DNA from: Chloroflexi bacterium OLB13
GTDB taxonomy: Bacteria; Chloroflexota; Anaerolineae; Aggregatilineales; Phototrophicaceae
Direction of reading: 5' to 3'
NCBI GenBank assembly: GCA_001567485.1
Contig: JZRA01000142.1
Coordinates: forward strand, 97,849 to 161,848
Length of the DNA: 64,000 nt
Every line of letters begins with the position of its first letter. Position 1 is the first letter of the stretch. The translations under genes and the position numbers were made by a program. Below the pieces are notes generated by a model, which was given only the letters and a program-made list of their open reading frames with translations, made no database searches and was not told the DNA's origin. Shown one piece after another: positions 28,888 to 38,544 of this stretch.

Positions 28888-29544
28888 GTGAACCGAAACG
28901 CACTCATCATCTACGGCGGATGGGAGGGTCACGATCCTGAGGAGACCTCGGCGCTGGCGGCGCGCCTGCTGACCGATGCGGGCGTGCACGTCACGCGCTC
29001 GCCGTCGCTCCACAGCTTCCTCGACGCTGGCCTCATGGCGTCGCTCGATCTGATCGTGCCGATGTATACCATGAGCACGATCACGCCTGAACAGGAGAAG
29101 GCGCTGCTAAGCGCGATCCGCGATGGCGGCGTCAACTGCGGCGGGTGGCACGGCGGGATGGCGGACGCGTTTCGCGGCAATCCGGACTATCAGTTCATGG
29201 TCGGAGGCCAGTGGGTCGCACATCCGGGCGGGATCATCGACTACCGCGTCAATATCACGGAAGCCCGACACCCGATCACGGCGGGGCTGCGCGACTTCGA
29301 CATGCACTCCGAGCAGTATTACATGCACGTCGATCCATCCAACACCGTACTAGCGACCACGACCTTCGGCGGTGAGCACGCGTACTGGATCGACGGCACG
29401 GTGATGCCGGTGGTATGGACGCGCCGGTTCGGCAAGGGCCGCGTCTTCTACACGTCGCTAGGGCACGTCATCGGTGATTTCGACGTGCCGGAAGCACGGG
29501 AAATCTTGCGGCGGGGCCTGTTGTGGGCGGCAGGTTGTCTGTAG
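28888..29544 (+). CDS. ThuA-like (glutamine amidotransferase-fold) protein
   Basis: A 218-residue ThuA-domain protein, starting GTG after AAGGAAAAACAGAG. Typical segments are [16 protein letters not shown] at the start, [11 protein letters not shown] in the nucleophile-elbow region, [20 protein letters not shown], and the C-terminal [19 protein letters not shown]. ThuA family members are linked to trehalose and other disaccharide use, probably acting on 3-keto sugar intermediates. The gene follows the Gfo/Idh/MocA gene by 42 bases, closing the sugar operon. Confidence 0.85.
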   Translation: MNRNALIIYGGWEGHDPEETSALAARLLTDAGVHVTRSPSLHSFLDAGLMASLDLIVPMYTMSTITPEQEKALLSAIRDGGVNCGGWHGGMADAFRGNPDYQFMVGGQWVAHPGGIIDYRVNITEARHPITAGLRDFDMHSEQYYMHVDPSNTVLATTTFGGEHAYWIDGTVMPVVWTRRFGKGRVFYTSLGHVIGDFDVPEAREILRRGLLWAAGCL

Positions 29545-29560
29545 TGGGGGTTCGTCTCAA

Positions 29561-29598
29561 AACCTCACCCCCAGCAGCGCACCGATGGGGGTGAGGTT
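29561..29598. repeat. Hairpin repeat AACCTCACCCCC / GGGGGTGAGGTT (copy 1)
   Basis: Arms at 29561-29572 and 29587-29598 pair over 12 bp around a 14-base loop. The same arms occur at 55200-55241 with a different loop. Lies just after the thuA-like gene and before the convergent peptidase; it may work as a bidirectional terminator. Confidence 0.6.
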
Positions 29599-29630
29599 CG
29601 TATTGCGACCGACGACGCGGCGTCACGCCC

Positions 29631-30723
29631 TCACGGCGCGACTTGGCGGCGGAACGATGAGAGCTGCTCGGCGCCGGTCTCGGTAATCACGACATTGTCT
29701 TCAATGCGCACACCACCCAGCCCCGGCACATAGATCCCCGGCTCGACCGTGAACACGCTGCCGACCTTGAGCGGCGCATCGACGCCGGACGCGATCTGCG
29801 GCAGTTCATGGACTTCCAGCCCCAGACCGTGTCCCGTGCGGTGGATGAAGTACTCGCCGTACCCCGCCGCCTCGATCACGTCGCGCGCGGCCTTGTCGAC
29901 ATCCCCGCAGCGCACGCCCGGCTTGCACGCCGCGACGCCGGCGCGATTGGCGGCGACGACTGTGTCGTGGATCTTCTGCATCTCGGCGCTCGGCGTGCCG
30001 AAAAACGACCGTGCGCGTCAGGTCGGCCGGATAGCCGTTGTAGCGGCCGCCCCAGTCCACCAGCAAGAATTCGCCGGTCTGCAAGGCGCGGTCGGTCACG
30101 CCGCCGTGGGGCCGCGCCGAGTTCGGGCCGGTCTGCACCAGCGACTCGAAACTCAGTCCGTGGCAGCCGTGTTCGATCAGCAGCGAGTCCAGCTTGAGGC
30201 CGATCTGGCGCTCGGTCATCCCCGGCTTGACCCACGCCAGCAGCGCGTCGAATGCGGACTCGCTGCGCTTGCACGCTTCGCGCATAGCGGCCAGTTCGCC
30301 GGCGTCCTTCTGCTGGCGCAGCAGCAGCAGGTCAGCCCCGACCGGATGACGCCGGATCGTCGAACTGACCGCTTCAAAGCCCATCCACTCGAACAGGCGC
30401 ATCGACTGATCGTCAACCGCGATGGTGGCATCGGCGAGGCCAAGCGTCCTGACGGCCACCTCGAACGCGCCCTGATAGCCTTCGGTGTCCGTCCACGCGA
30501 ACAACTGCGCTTCGAGGTCGGGGCGCGCATGCACCTGCGGGACTTCCAGCGCGGGGATAATCAACGAGAGCTGTTCCCCCTGCACCAGCGCGATGATCGG
30601 CCGCTCGCTGGTGTGGAGATTGAGACCGGTGAAATACTTGAGGTTAGCGCCCGGCACAAGGGCGATGGCGTCGGCGTTTTGCACCGATTGGGCGAGCTTG
30701 GCACGACGAGCGGCGTAGTCCAT
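29631..30723 (-). pseudogene. M24 family (Xaa-Pro) aminopeptidase, one frameshift
   Basis: Two minus-strand frames make one M24 peptidase of about 363 residues, the normal length. The first part starts MDYAARRAKLAQSV and reaches FLLVDWGGRYNGYPADLTRT (metal-ligand aspartates in VDWGG and ADLTRT). The second part carries the remaining ligands: H in FIHRTGHGLGLEVHE, E in FTVEPGIYVPG and E in VRIEDNV. The junction is an A5 run at 30001-30005 (T5 on the coding strand); with T4 the protein reads on as VVFGTPSAEMQK, as in homologues. This looks like a homopolymer insertion rather than gene loss. The enzyme would cleave N-terminal residues before proline. Confidence 0.82.
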
Positions 30724-30916
30724 TCGAGTATCCTTTGGGAAGCAGGCTGTCCGTAGGCGAATTATACCAGCGCACCTATAATGCCCGGACACCATTGGAT
30801 ACATTTCACGTTGGTGGCGGTCGGTGACAACGCGCCGCAGTCCGGGACATCGCGGGATGTCCGCAGACGAACTGCGCTGCCCCCGTCGCCCTTTGACGAT
30901 TGGCGGGCGGAGGCTG

Positions 30917-32632
30917 ATGCGTCGTATCATTCTTCTTGGCGTAATTCTCATGGCGCTGGCCGCCGGCTTGATGCTCGATCTGCGCGCGCGGGGATTGGCG
31001 TGGCGCTTCTTCTGGTCGCAGACCGGCGAGGAGGAGCCGCTGGCCCAAATTCGCGGCATGATCGAGTGGGCCGGCAACCTGATCCGCGCTCAGCCCCGCA
31101 ATGATCCGCTCGTGCCGGTTCAACATACCGGCGAGAATCCGTTCGGCATGAATACGTTCCTCCAGTTAGAGCCTGACCCGGCCAAGATCGAGCAGCAGCT
31201 CGCGCAGATCAGCGCGGCGGGGTTCGCGTGGATCCGGCAGGAATTCACATGGGAGGACATCGAGATTCACGGGCGCGGCGACTTTGAGGATCGCCGCAAC
31301 GTGGACGCAATCGGCGTGGTCGACGCATGGGCCAAGTACGATCGTATCGTGGACTTGGCCGAGCAGTACGGCCTACAGATTCAGGCGCGCATCAGCAATC
31401 CGCCGCAGTGGGCGCAGCCCTCGCCCGACGCCGGCGACATGGCCCCACCCGCGCTGATCGAAGATTACGTCAATTTCGCGCGCACGCTGGCCGAGCGATA
31501 TCGCGGCCGTATCCGCTACTATCAGGTGTGGAACGAGCCGAATATCTACCCCGAATGGGGTGAGGCGGACGTCGATCCCGAGGCGTATACCGAGCTGTTG
31601 TGCGCCGCGCATGACGCGCTCAAGGCGGTCGATCCGGAGATCGTCGTCATCAGTGGGGCGTTAGCGCCGACCGTCGAACTCAGCGGGCGCAACCTGAACG
31701 ACTTCGTGTTCTTCGAGCGGATGTACGCGGCTGGCGCGGGCGCGTGTTTCGACGTGCTGTCGATGCAGGGCTACGGCCTCAACAGCGGGCCGACCGACCG
31801 CCGCATGCGTCCGGTGACGGTCAACGTCGGCCGCAGCCAGTACATCCGCGAGCTGATGGTCGCGCATGGCGACGCGCATAAGCCGATCTGGCTGAGCGAG
31901 GCGGCATGGAACGCCGTGCCGGATGAGGAGGCCGACCCGCGCCCCATCGACGCGCGCTACAACTTTGGGCAGGTCACGCTGGAGCAGCAGGCGCGCTACA
32001 TGCCGCTGTTCTACGAGCGCATCCAAGCCGAGTGGCCGTGGGTAGGCGTGGTCAACTACTGGTTCTTCACCCTGCCGGACGACCGCCGCAGTGACGAGAG
32101 CTTTTACTACTTTCGCATGGCCGAACCCGATTACAGCGACGAAAAGCCGTCGTATACCACGCTGCCGGTGTACGACGCCATGCGCGAGTACATCACCGGA
32201 GGCGATCATCCGCTGCGGATCGGCGTGCATCAGGCGAACGACCACTGGTTGATCGAGGCAGACGGTGATGTCGTCGAGGCCAGCGGCGCGCAGTTTGGAC
32301 GGGCGCTGGCCGGCGGGCGCACCGTGTTCACCGCCGAAGGGACGCAGGTAATGCTGCGCTGGCAGGGCGACGCGCTGACCGTGACGGTCAACGGGGCGGC
32401 CACGGCGTACACGGGCGGTGGCGCGGCGTGGGTCGAGACGCTAATCGCATCCGCGCCGTTCGGCGGCCGGTTCGACGTGGCTGTCGAGGGCGGCGCGGCG
32501 CTGCTCGACACCGTTATCGTGCGTGACGACCGCGCTATCGCCGTGGGCGCGGCCGCTGCCGGCGTGATCGGGATGGCCTGCGTGGCCGGGATCGCGGTGT
32601 TCATCCGCCGGCGACGGCGGGCGCTCCGGTGA
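30917..32632 (+). CDS. Clan GH-A glycoside hydrolase-like exported membrane protein
   Basis: A 571-residue protein with an N-terminal membrane segment or signal anchor (about 3-22) and a C-terminal helix followed by RRRRRALR, so both ends may be anchored. The barrel carries both catalytic glutamates of clan GH-A: E207 in YQVWNEPNIYPEWG (acid/base) and E328 in IWLSEAAWN (nucleophile). It resembles GH39/GH5-type family proteins; the exact family is unclear. After the barrel comes a beta-rich domain (about 430-540) and the membrane helix. ATG at 30917 follows GGCGGAGG; earlier in-frame starts lack a ribosome site. Confidence 0.75.
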   Translation: MRRIILLGVILMALAAGLMLDLRARGLAWRFFWSQTGEEEPLAQIRGMIEWAGNLIRAQPRNDPLVPVQHTGENPFGMNTFLQLEPDPAKIEQQLAQISAAGFAWIRQEFTWEDIEIHGRGDFEDRRNVDAIGVVDAWAKYDRIVDLAEQYGLQIQARISNPPQWAQPSPDAGDMAPPALIEDYVNFARTLAERYRGRIRYYQVWNEPNIYPEWGEADVDPEAYTELLCAAHDALKAVDPEIVVISGALAPTVELSGRNLNDFVFFERMYAAGAGACFDVLSMQGYGLNSGPTDRRMRPVTVNVGRSQYIRELMVAHGDAHKPIWLSEAAWNAVPDEEADPRPIDARYNFGQVTLEQQARYMPLFYERIQAEWPWVGVVNYWFFTLPDDRRSDESFYYFRMAEPDYSDEKPSYTTLPVYDAMREYITGGDHPLRIGVHQANDHWLIEADGDVVEASGAQFGRALAGGRTVFTAEGTQVMLRWQGDALTVTVNGAATAYTGGGAAWVETLIASAPFGGRFDVAVEGGAALLDTVIVRDDRAIAVGAAAAGVIGMACVAGIAVFIRRRRRALR

Positions 32633-32726
32633 CGCGTATCGCGTCACACGCACGATCTTCGCAATTCACCGGCCATCCTGTACACTCACGACGTGGTTAT
32701 CGGGTGGCCGGATTGTTCTCCCACGC

Positions 32727-33935
32727 ATGAAGAAGGCACTGCTGCTCATCGGCTTTTGGGTCGTCGTGACCCCTCTGCTGCTCGAACTCGTCGTCCGGGT
32801 GGCGACGCCGATCCTGCCGCCCACGCTCCAGCTTGCGGCGCTGCGCGTGATCGAAGGCGAGTCGACCGACATCAACCGGCTCGGCCTGATGACGATGGAC
32901 ATCGACCACGGCTTTATGATGAAGCCCAACATCAAGGACGCGCTGTACGGCCCCGGCGAGGGCGTCGCGTTTCACGTCGATACGGTGCAGATTCAAGGCT
33001 CACGCATGGGCTTTCGCTCCGCGCCATTCACGCTGGGCGACCGCGTCGACGCCGCCGTCGTCGGCGACAGCTTCAGCTTCTGCTTCACCGAATATGCCGA
33101 CTGTTGGGTGACACGATTCGCGCAGTCGACCGGCCTGCATGTGATGAACCTCGCGCAGGGATCGACCGGCAGCGTCAGCCATTGGCGTTTCGTCGACACC
33201 TTCGGCCGCACGTTCGAGCCGCCGCTGGTGATCTGGCAGTTCTTCGTCAACGACTTCAACGAGGATTATCAACTCGCCCTGCTGCGCGGGGAGATCGACA
33301 AACTGGGCGATACGGTCGTGCCGGATTATCCCGACGAGGGCGGCCCGATCCTCAGCTGGCTGCGGCACAACAGCGCGGCATGGGTGGTGGCGGAGACGGC
33401 GCTGGCCGGTGAAGGCGCGTATATCAGCGACTTCGAGCGGTATCACTTCAGCCGGCCTTATACGGTCGAATACAACGGCCATCGGCTCAACTTCGGCCAG
33501 CGTTACGAGCAGATCGCGTCCAATCTGGACGATCCGCGTGTGGCCGCCGGCGTGCCGATGACCCGTGACGCGCTCAAACAGGCGCGGGACGCCGTCACAG
33601 GGTGGGGCGGCGCGCTGGCTGTCTTTTTGATCCCGACGCGCGAGGAAGTCTACAGCGACTTGACCGCGCCGATCATCGGTGAGGACGTGATCGATCTGCT
33701 GGGCGGGCCGCGCCGTAAGATGCTCGACTTGTGCGACGACCTCGGCCTGACCTGCCTCGATCTGCTGCCGATTTTGCAGAAGTACGCGCGCGACGGTGAA
33801 CACCTGTATTACACCGACGACATGCACCTCAACCCGCGCGGCAACGCCGTCGTCGCCGCCGAGGTCGAGGCGTGGTTGGCCGGACTCTCTTTACTTCCGG
33901 ACGGGGACGCCCCCGCACCTACCGACGGGAGCTGA
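32727..33935 (+). CDS. SGNH/GDSL-like hydrolase, membrane-anchored
   Basis: A 402-residue protein with an N-terminal hydrophobic segment (about 4-28). The SGNH blocks are visible: S115 in VVGDSFSF, an Asn in FVNDFNED, and the DxxH dyad D364-H367 in YYTDDMHLNPRGN. Proteins of this form in Chloroflexota and cyanobacteria are often acyl-esterases acting on cell-surface polymers (for example AlgX-like), but the substrate is not known. It lies between the GH-A protein and murE, both envelope-related; murE begins 2 bases after its stop. Confidence 0.72.
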   Translation: MKKALLLIGFWVVVTPLLLELVVRVATPILPPTLQLAALRVIEGESTDINRLGLMTMDIDHGFMMKPNIKDALYGPGEGVAFHVDTVQIQGSRMGFRSAPFTLGDRVDAAVVGDSFSFCFTEYADCWVTRFAQSTGLHVMNLAQGSTGSVSHWRFVDTFGRTFEPPLVIWQFFVNDFNEDYQLALLRGEIDKLGDTVVPDYPDEGGPILSWLRHNSAAWVVAETALAGEGAYISDFERYHFSRPYTVEYNGHRLNFGQRYEQIASNLDDPRVAAGVPMTRDALKQARDAVTGWGGALAVFLIPTREEVYSDLTAPIIGEDVIDLLGGPRRKMLDLCDDLGLTCLDLLPILQKYARDGEHLYYTDDMHLNPRGNAVVAAEVEAWLAGLSLLPDGDAPAPTDGS

Positions 33936-33937
33936 CA

Positions 33938-35512
33938 ATGCCCAAGACTCTCTTTGAACTGCTCGAAGCCCTGCCCGACGCGGACGTGATCGCCACCACC
34001 GCCGACGCGCTGATCCATGCGCCGGTGGTCGAGTCGGCCGACGAGGTGCAGCCATACGGCGTGTTTGTCGCGCGGAAGGGCCGCACGGTTGACGGACATC
34101 AGTTCATCGCCAAGGCGATCGAGCGCGGCGCGGCGGCGATCATCGGCGAGCAGCCGATCGACGGCCTGTCCGTCCCGTACGCGCAGGTGCGCAGCTCAAG
34201 GGCGGCGCTCGGACTGCTGGCGGCGGCGTTCTACGACTTCCCATCGCGCCAGTTGGTCGTCATCGGCGTGACGGGCACCGACGGCAAAACGACCACCAGC
34301 ACCATGATCCACAGCATCCTCAAGCTGGCGACCGGCGGGACGACCGGCTATATCAGCACAATCGCCGCGGACATCGGCGGGCATGAGCTGGACACCGGCT
34401 TTCACGTCACCACGCCCAACGCGCCGGACGTGCAGCGGTATCTGGCGCAGATGGTCGAAAACGGGCTGACTCACTGCGTGCTTGAGATGACCTCGCACGG
34501 GCTGGCTGAGGGACGGCTTATCGGCGTGGACATCGACGCCGCGGTCGTCACCAACATCACCCACGAACACCTCGACTATCACGGCAGTTGGGACGCGTAT
34601 CGGGACGCCAAAGCGACGATGTTCCACATGCTGTCGACATCTCAGCGCAAATCCGGCGTGCGTGTCCATCGTGCGCTGGAGGCCCGCGTGACCGAGCAGA
34701 CTGTGCCGAAGATCGCCGTCATCAACGTGGACGACAAGGGCGCGCGCACCCTGCTCGATATCCCTGCCGACGCCCGCGTGACTTACGGCATCGAAAACGA
34801 GGCCGACTGTCGGGCGGAGAACGTCGTGCTCGGGCCGGGTGGCGCGGAGTTCGAGGTCGGCGCGGCGAAGTTCAAGCTGCCGCTGTTCGGGGCGTTCAAC
34901 GTGTACAACGCGCTTGCCGCCATCGGCGTGACGCGCGCGCTGGGCGCCAACTATCAGAGCATCTACGACGGGCTGGCGGCCGTGACCGCCGTCTCTGGCC
35001 GCATGCAGTTGATCGACGAAGGCCAGCCGTTCACGGCGATGGTCGACTTCGCCCACACGCCCAACGCGCTCGAAAAGGCGCTGCAAGCCGGCCGCACCGT
35101 GATCGGCGAGAACGGCCGGCTGATCGTCGTGTTCGGCAGCGCCGGCCTGCGTGACGTACAGAAACGGCGCATGATGGCCGAGACCGCTGCGCGCATGGCC
35201 GACATCACCGTGCTGACCGCGGAAGACCCGCGCACCGAATCCCTCGACGCGATCCTCGACATGATGGCGGATGGCTGCCGGTCGCAAGGCGGCGTGGAGG
35301 GCGAGACGTTCTTCCGCGTGCCTGACCGCGGCGAGGCGATCTACCGCGCTTGCCAGATGGCCCGCCCCGGCGATATCGTGATGGCGTGCGGCAAGGGCCA
35401 CGAGCAGTCGATGTGCTTCGGGACAATCGAGTATCCGTGGGACGACCGCGACGCGCTGCGGGCCGCCCTACGCGGCGAACCGCTCAAGACGCTGCCGACC
35501 GCCCGTACATAA
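33938..35512 (+). CDS. murE: UDP-N-acetylmuramoyl-tripeptide synthetase (MurE)
   Basis: A 524-residue Mur ligase. The ATP site is GVTGTDGKTTT with K117; the second domain has THEHLDYHGSWDAYRDAK, and the ligand-binding motif is EDPRTE at 429-434, where E. coli-type MurE has DNPR. This first Asp-Pro-Arg position contacts the diamino acid; a non-DNPR motif leaves open whether lysine, mDAP or ornithine is added. The enzyme acts in the cytoplasm in peptidoglycan precursor synthesis. The ATG is 2 bases after the SGNH gene, away from any mur cluster in this window. Confidence 0.9.
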   Translation: MPKTLFELLEALPDADVIATTADALIHAPVVESADEVQPYGVFVARKGRTVDGHQFIAKAIERGAAAIIGEQPIDGLSVPYAQVRSSRAALGLLAAAFYDFPSRQLVVIGVTGTDGKTTTSTMIHSILKLATGGTTGYISTIAADIGGHELDTGFHVTTPNAPDVQRYLAQMVENGLTHCVLEMTSHGLAEGRLIGVDIDAAVVTNITHEHLDYHGSWDAYRDAKATMFHMLSTSQRKSGVRVHRALEARVTEQTVPKIAVINVDDKGARTLLDIPADARVTYGIENEADCRAENVVLGPGGAEFEVGAAKFKLPLFGAFNVYNALAAIGVTRALGANYQSIYDGLAAVTAVSGRMQLIDEGQPFTAMVDFAHTPNALEKALQAGRTVIGENGRLIVVFGSAGLRDVQKRRMMAETAARMADITVLTAEDPRTESLDAILDMMADGCRSQGGVEGETFFRVPDRGEAIYRACQMARPGDIVMACGKGHEQSMCFGTIEYPWDDRDALRAALRGEPLKTLPTART

Positions 35513-35535
35513 CCGCGCGGGACGATTGACGGCGG

Positions 35536-36450
35536 CTAACCTTCGCCCTGCGGCAGCGGCGGGATTGCACGCGGTTCTGAATCTGCGGACGGCGGTCGGT
35601 TTCGGAAGGCGGGACGGGGCGCTCGATACGGGGAAGCGTGCGCCAAGCGCGCAGCGATCTCCACCACACGCATCGCGACAAGCACAAATCCGGCGAGGAT
35701 CATCAAGCCGATCAGCCCGTACACGATAAACCCGAGGCGATCCGGCGCGCTGAGCATCCGGTTGATCATCCCCGCCAGCCAGAACACACCGCCGAACAGT
35801 GTGATCCCGCGCACGGCCAGCGCCACCGGCAGCATCACGGGACGCCACTGCGGGATCAGCGTCGAAGCAATCGCGGCCGCAACCGACAGCACGGTGTCCA
35901 TCACCGTCCACAACACGACCCACAGCGTCAGGAACAGCGCGTCGAACGGCGTGAACTGCGACCCGACGTACAGATCGCGGATGAGGTCAACGGCCAGCAT
36001 CAGCAAGCCGACGCGCAGGATCGTTACGATGGCGGTATCACGGCGCAGCACCCACAGCGACGCGGCGACCTTACCCAACGCGATCGCCCGTGCGTTCTGC
36101 TGGGTCAGCACCAGAATGTCCCACGTCCTGTTGCGCTGCTCGCGCTGCACGCTCATCACGGCGAGGCCGCTCGATACCAGCGCGACGACGAGATAATGCG
36201 CCAGATTCATCGTAATCAGCGAGACCGCGCCGACGGTATAGAACACCTCGCTCATGCTATCAATGTCGGAGAACAGGGGGATCGGCGGCAGGCGCGCGCC
36301 CAGCACGCCAACCAGTACAGTGAACGCGCCCGACGCGATCAGCGCGGGAACCAGCAGCACCAGCGCCACTACGATCCAAAGCGTCGGGCTGCGGTTGGTG
36401 CGCAGCACGTAGTCTTGATGTCGTACTTCCGCACGATAGATCGGGTTCAC
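35536..36450 (-). CDS. ABC-2-like multi-pass membrane protein
   Basis: A 304-residue membrane protein with about six hydrophobic segments. The middle LAVMSVQREQRNRTWDILVLTQQNARAI, split here as REQRNRTWDIL and LTQQNARAI, resembles the coupling-helix region of ABC-2 type permeases (cf. ERERGTWELLLLTP). No ATPase gene is adjacent, so an ABC role is a guess. The C-terminus is Pro-rich and cytoplasmic. Its start overlaps the stop of the roadblock gene by 4 bases, and the two are surely one transcript. Confidence 0.6.
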   Translation of the reverse strand: MNPIYRAEVRHQDYVLRTNRSPTLWIVVALVLLVPALIASGAFTVLVGVLGARLPPIPLFSDIDSMSEVFYTVGAVSLITMNLAHYLVVALVSSGLAVMSVQREQRNRTWDILVLTQQNARAIALGKVAASLWVLRRDTAIVTILRVGLLMLAVDLIRDLYVGSQFTPFDALFLTLWVVLWTVMDTVLSVAAAIASTLIPQWRPVMLPVALAVRGITLFGGVFWLAGMINRMLSAPDRLGFIVYGLIGLMILAGFVLVAMRVVEIAARLAHASPYRAPRPAFRNRPPSADSEPRAIPPLPQGEG

Positions 36451-37589
36451 GAGATCAGGCCGATTTCCTTCGCCTGATCCCAGTCCAGCTTGCCTTTTCC
36501 GGCCTGAGTCGACTTGGTCAAGTCCTCAAGCACGTCGAGGTCAAAGAGGTGCTCGGCGTCGCCATCGAGCGCGACATCATCGCCGAACAGCGCGTCGAGG
36601 TCGAGGTTCTCAATCGGTTCGAGCGTGAGTTCCGGCTCAGGAACGTACTCCGGCGTCGTCTCGATGAATTCGGCCTTCGCCAGCGGCACTTCAAGCGTCG
36701 AGTCGCTGCGCTCAAGCCGGACGGCCTTCATGCGCGCGGTCGAACGCACCGGCTCCGGTTCCTGCGCGGTGGGCTGCCAGATGAACGCATCCGCGCCGAT
36801 TCGGGCGATAATATCTTCGGCGCCGCGCCGGCCAAACCGGTTCACTGCGCCGAACTGGCGCGCGCCGTTCGACCCGCCGTACAGCACGCACAGAAAATGA
36901 TGCAGCCCGATCGACAGCACAAAGACTGCGTACGATTCGCCGTCATAGAACTGCACGGTCGAAATCTGCCCGCCGACAACGTCCCGAACGTCACGGCCAG
37001 CCTTCATGGTAGGCGCAAGCATCCCCACCAGACGGTCTACGTCCAGCGAGCCAAACGCCCCTTTCGACACCACCAGATGGCCGGTGCGGGTCGCCAGCAA
37101 AAGTCCCAGCGCGCCGAGGTCGATCTGAAGCTGATCAAGCACGCTGTCAAGCGCGACCGGATCAATGTGCGGGATATATGAGTTATCGGGTTCGGCCAGC
37201 AGGGGAATGGCGGCGGTACGGCGGACGGCATCGCGGATGCTGCGGTGATGGATCGCCGCATCGACGGCGCGCACGAACGAGATGGCGCTGCCGCGGCTGA
37301 TCGCCACGACCGAATCGTGCGGCGTGTCCACGTCGTCCTCGGTGATCAGCACGACCGCGATGTCATCGTTGTGGTCGGCCACCTGCGCGGCGATCTCGCT
37401 GCCGGACTGCGCGTCGAGTTCCTCTGCGACCACAAACAGCGTGGCCCCACGGTCAATCTCACGCATCGCAGCGTCAACCGTCGGCGCATCGACCTGAACT
37501 GGCACGAGATCCAGTAGTTCCAATGCGCTGCGAACCATCCGGCCTGCGGCTCCTGACGGATCCAACGTGATGATGCGTGCGTCAGCCAT
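36447..37589 (-). CDS. Receiver-like/roadblock (LC7) domain protein
   Basis: A 380-residue soluble protein. Residues 1-110 look like a response-regulator-type alpha/beta fold (ARIITLDPS, ATLFVVAEEL, IAVVLITEDD) without a clear phosphoacceptor Asp. Residues about 130-240 match a roadblock/LC7 domain (LDSVLDQLQIDLGALGLLLA, TGHLVVSKGAF, FLCVLYGG). The C-terminal 120 residues are acidic and low in complexity. Roadblock proteins often regulate small GTPases or polarity; none is nearby. ATG at 37589 follows GTGAGGG. It is coupled to the membrane protein at 35536-36450. Confidence 0.6.
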   Translation of the reverse strand: MADARIITLDPSGAAGRMVRSALELLDLVPVQVDAPTVDAAMREIDRGATLFVVAEELDAQSGSEIAAQVADHNDDIAVVLITEDDVDTPHDSVVAISRGSAISFVRAVDAAIHHRSIRDAVRRTAAIPLLAEPDNSYIPHIDPVALDSVLDQLQIDLGALGLLLATRTGHLVVSKGAFGSLDVDRLVGMLAPTMKAGRDVRDVVGGQISTVQFYDGESYAVFVLSIGLHHFLCVLYGGSNGARQFGAVNRFGRRGAEDIIARIGADAFIWQPTAQEPEPVRSTARMKAVRLERSDSTLEVPLAKAEFIETTPEYVPEPELTLEPIENLDLDALFGDDVALDGDAEHLFDLDVLEDLTKSTQAGKGKLDWDQAKEIGLIS

Positions 37590-37699
37590 AGTGTCAACCC
37601 TCACGCTGTAAACATGGCGTATGTCGCCCTTATTGCTGCGGACTCACATTATACTCGACCATTGTACGCCAAACCGTGAAGCTCTAGCGTTACATTCTC

Positions 37700-37728
37700 T
37701 AGGCAATACTTCCTAGCGTTTGTATACT
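37700..37728 (+). promoter_or_regulatory. Candidate sigma-70-type promoter for ccmC
   Basis: TAGGCA (37700-37705), a 17-base spacer and TATACT (37723-37728) lie 54 bases before the ccmC start. The short inverted repeat CTAGG...CCTAG (37699-37715) overlaps the -35 and could be an operator. This is pattern matching only. Confidence 0.4.
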
Positions 37729-37782
37729 TCTGGAGTTTTCTGGAGATTTTGTTAGGTTCGAGACAGGCAGGAGTCCTCACCT

Positions 37783-38529
37783 ATGCGTGCCGTCAGGCAA
37801 TCCCCCGTCCTACAAGTCGAAGTCGCTCGTACCCCGCTTCCCCGCCGGCTGCTCATTTTGACCGCCGTCACGGCCATCGCGGTGGTGGTCGGGTTGATCC
37901 TCGCGCTGTTCATCGTCAGCCCTGACGCCGATCAGGGTGACGTCCAGCGTTTGTTCTACATCCACATGCCGTCCTTCTTCGGCGCGTTCGTCGCATTCAG
38001 CGCCGCGGTCGTCGGCGGAATCGGCTACTTGCGCACCCGTAACGTCAAGTGGGACACGCTCGCGCTGAGCGGCATCGAGGTCGGCCTCGCGTTCTCCGTC
38101 GTAACGCTGGCGACCGGCTCGATCTGGGCGCGCCCGATCTGGAACACATGGTGGACGTGGGATCCGCGCCTGACATCCGCCGCGATCATGGCGCTGACCT
38201 ACGCGGCGTATCTGATGCTGCGCGGGGCGATCGAGAACCCCGATCAGCGCCGGCGGTTCGCCGCGGTGTACGGCATCATCGCGTTCGTCACCGTGATCTA
38301 CACGCTGGTCATCATCCGCATCCGGCCAGACACCATTCACCCGGTGGTGATCGGCGCCAGCCCGCAGAACGCCGAAGGCACGTTCGAGGCCACCGTCGGC
38401 ACGGCGGTCGCGCTGGTTCCCAACCTGATTATCTGGGGCGTGCTGCTGCCGTGGACGTTGATCTGGCATCGCATCCGCCTTCAAAACCTGCTCGAACGCG
38501 TCGCCCGCCGCCGCGCCGAACGCGACTAA
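37783..38529 (+). CDS. ccmC: Haem exporter / cytochrome c assembly protein CcmC
   Basis: A 248-residue protein with six hydrophobic helices. The WWD-type haem motif is WWTWDPRLTS (W123-D127), flanked by the expected histidines in YIHMPSFFGAF and TIHPVVIG. The length and order match CcmC rather than the longer CcsA. CcmC handles haem for attachment to apocytochrome c on the outer face of the membrane. A strong ribosome site is not obvious, but a promoter-like sequence lies upstream. The ccmD-like frame follows 15 bases after the stop; other ccm genes are not in the window. Confidence 0.87.
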   Translation: MRAVRQSPVLQVEVARTPLPRRLLILTAVTAIAVVVGLILALFIVSPDADQGDVQRLFYIHMPSFFGAFVAFSAAVVGGIGYLRTRNVKWDTLALSGIEVGLAFSVVTLATGSIWARPIWNTWWTWDPRLTSAAIMALTYAAYLMLRGAIENPDQRRRFAAVYGIIAFVTVIYTLVIIRIRPDTIHPVVIGASPQNAEGTFEATVGTAVALVPNLIIWGVLLPWTLIWHRIRLQNLLERVARRRAERD

Positions 38530-38544
38530 CCGGAGGATTTACAC

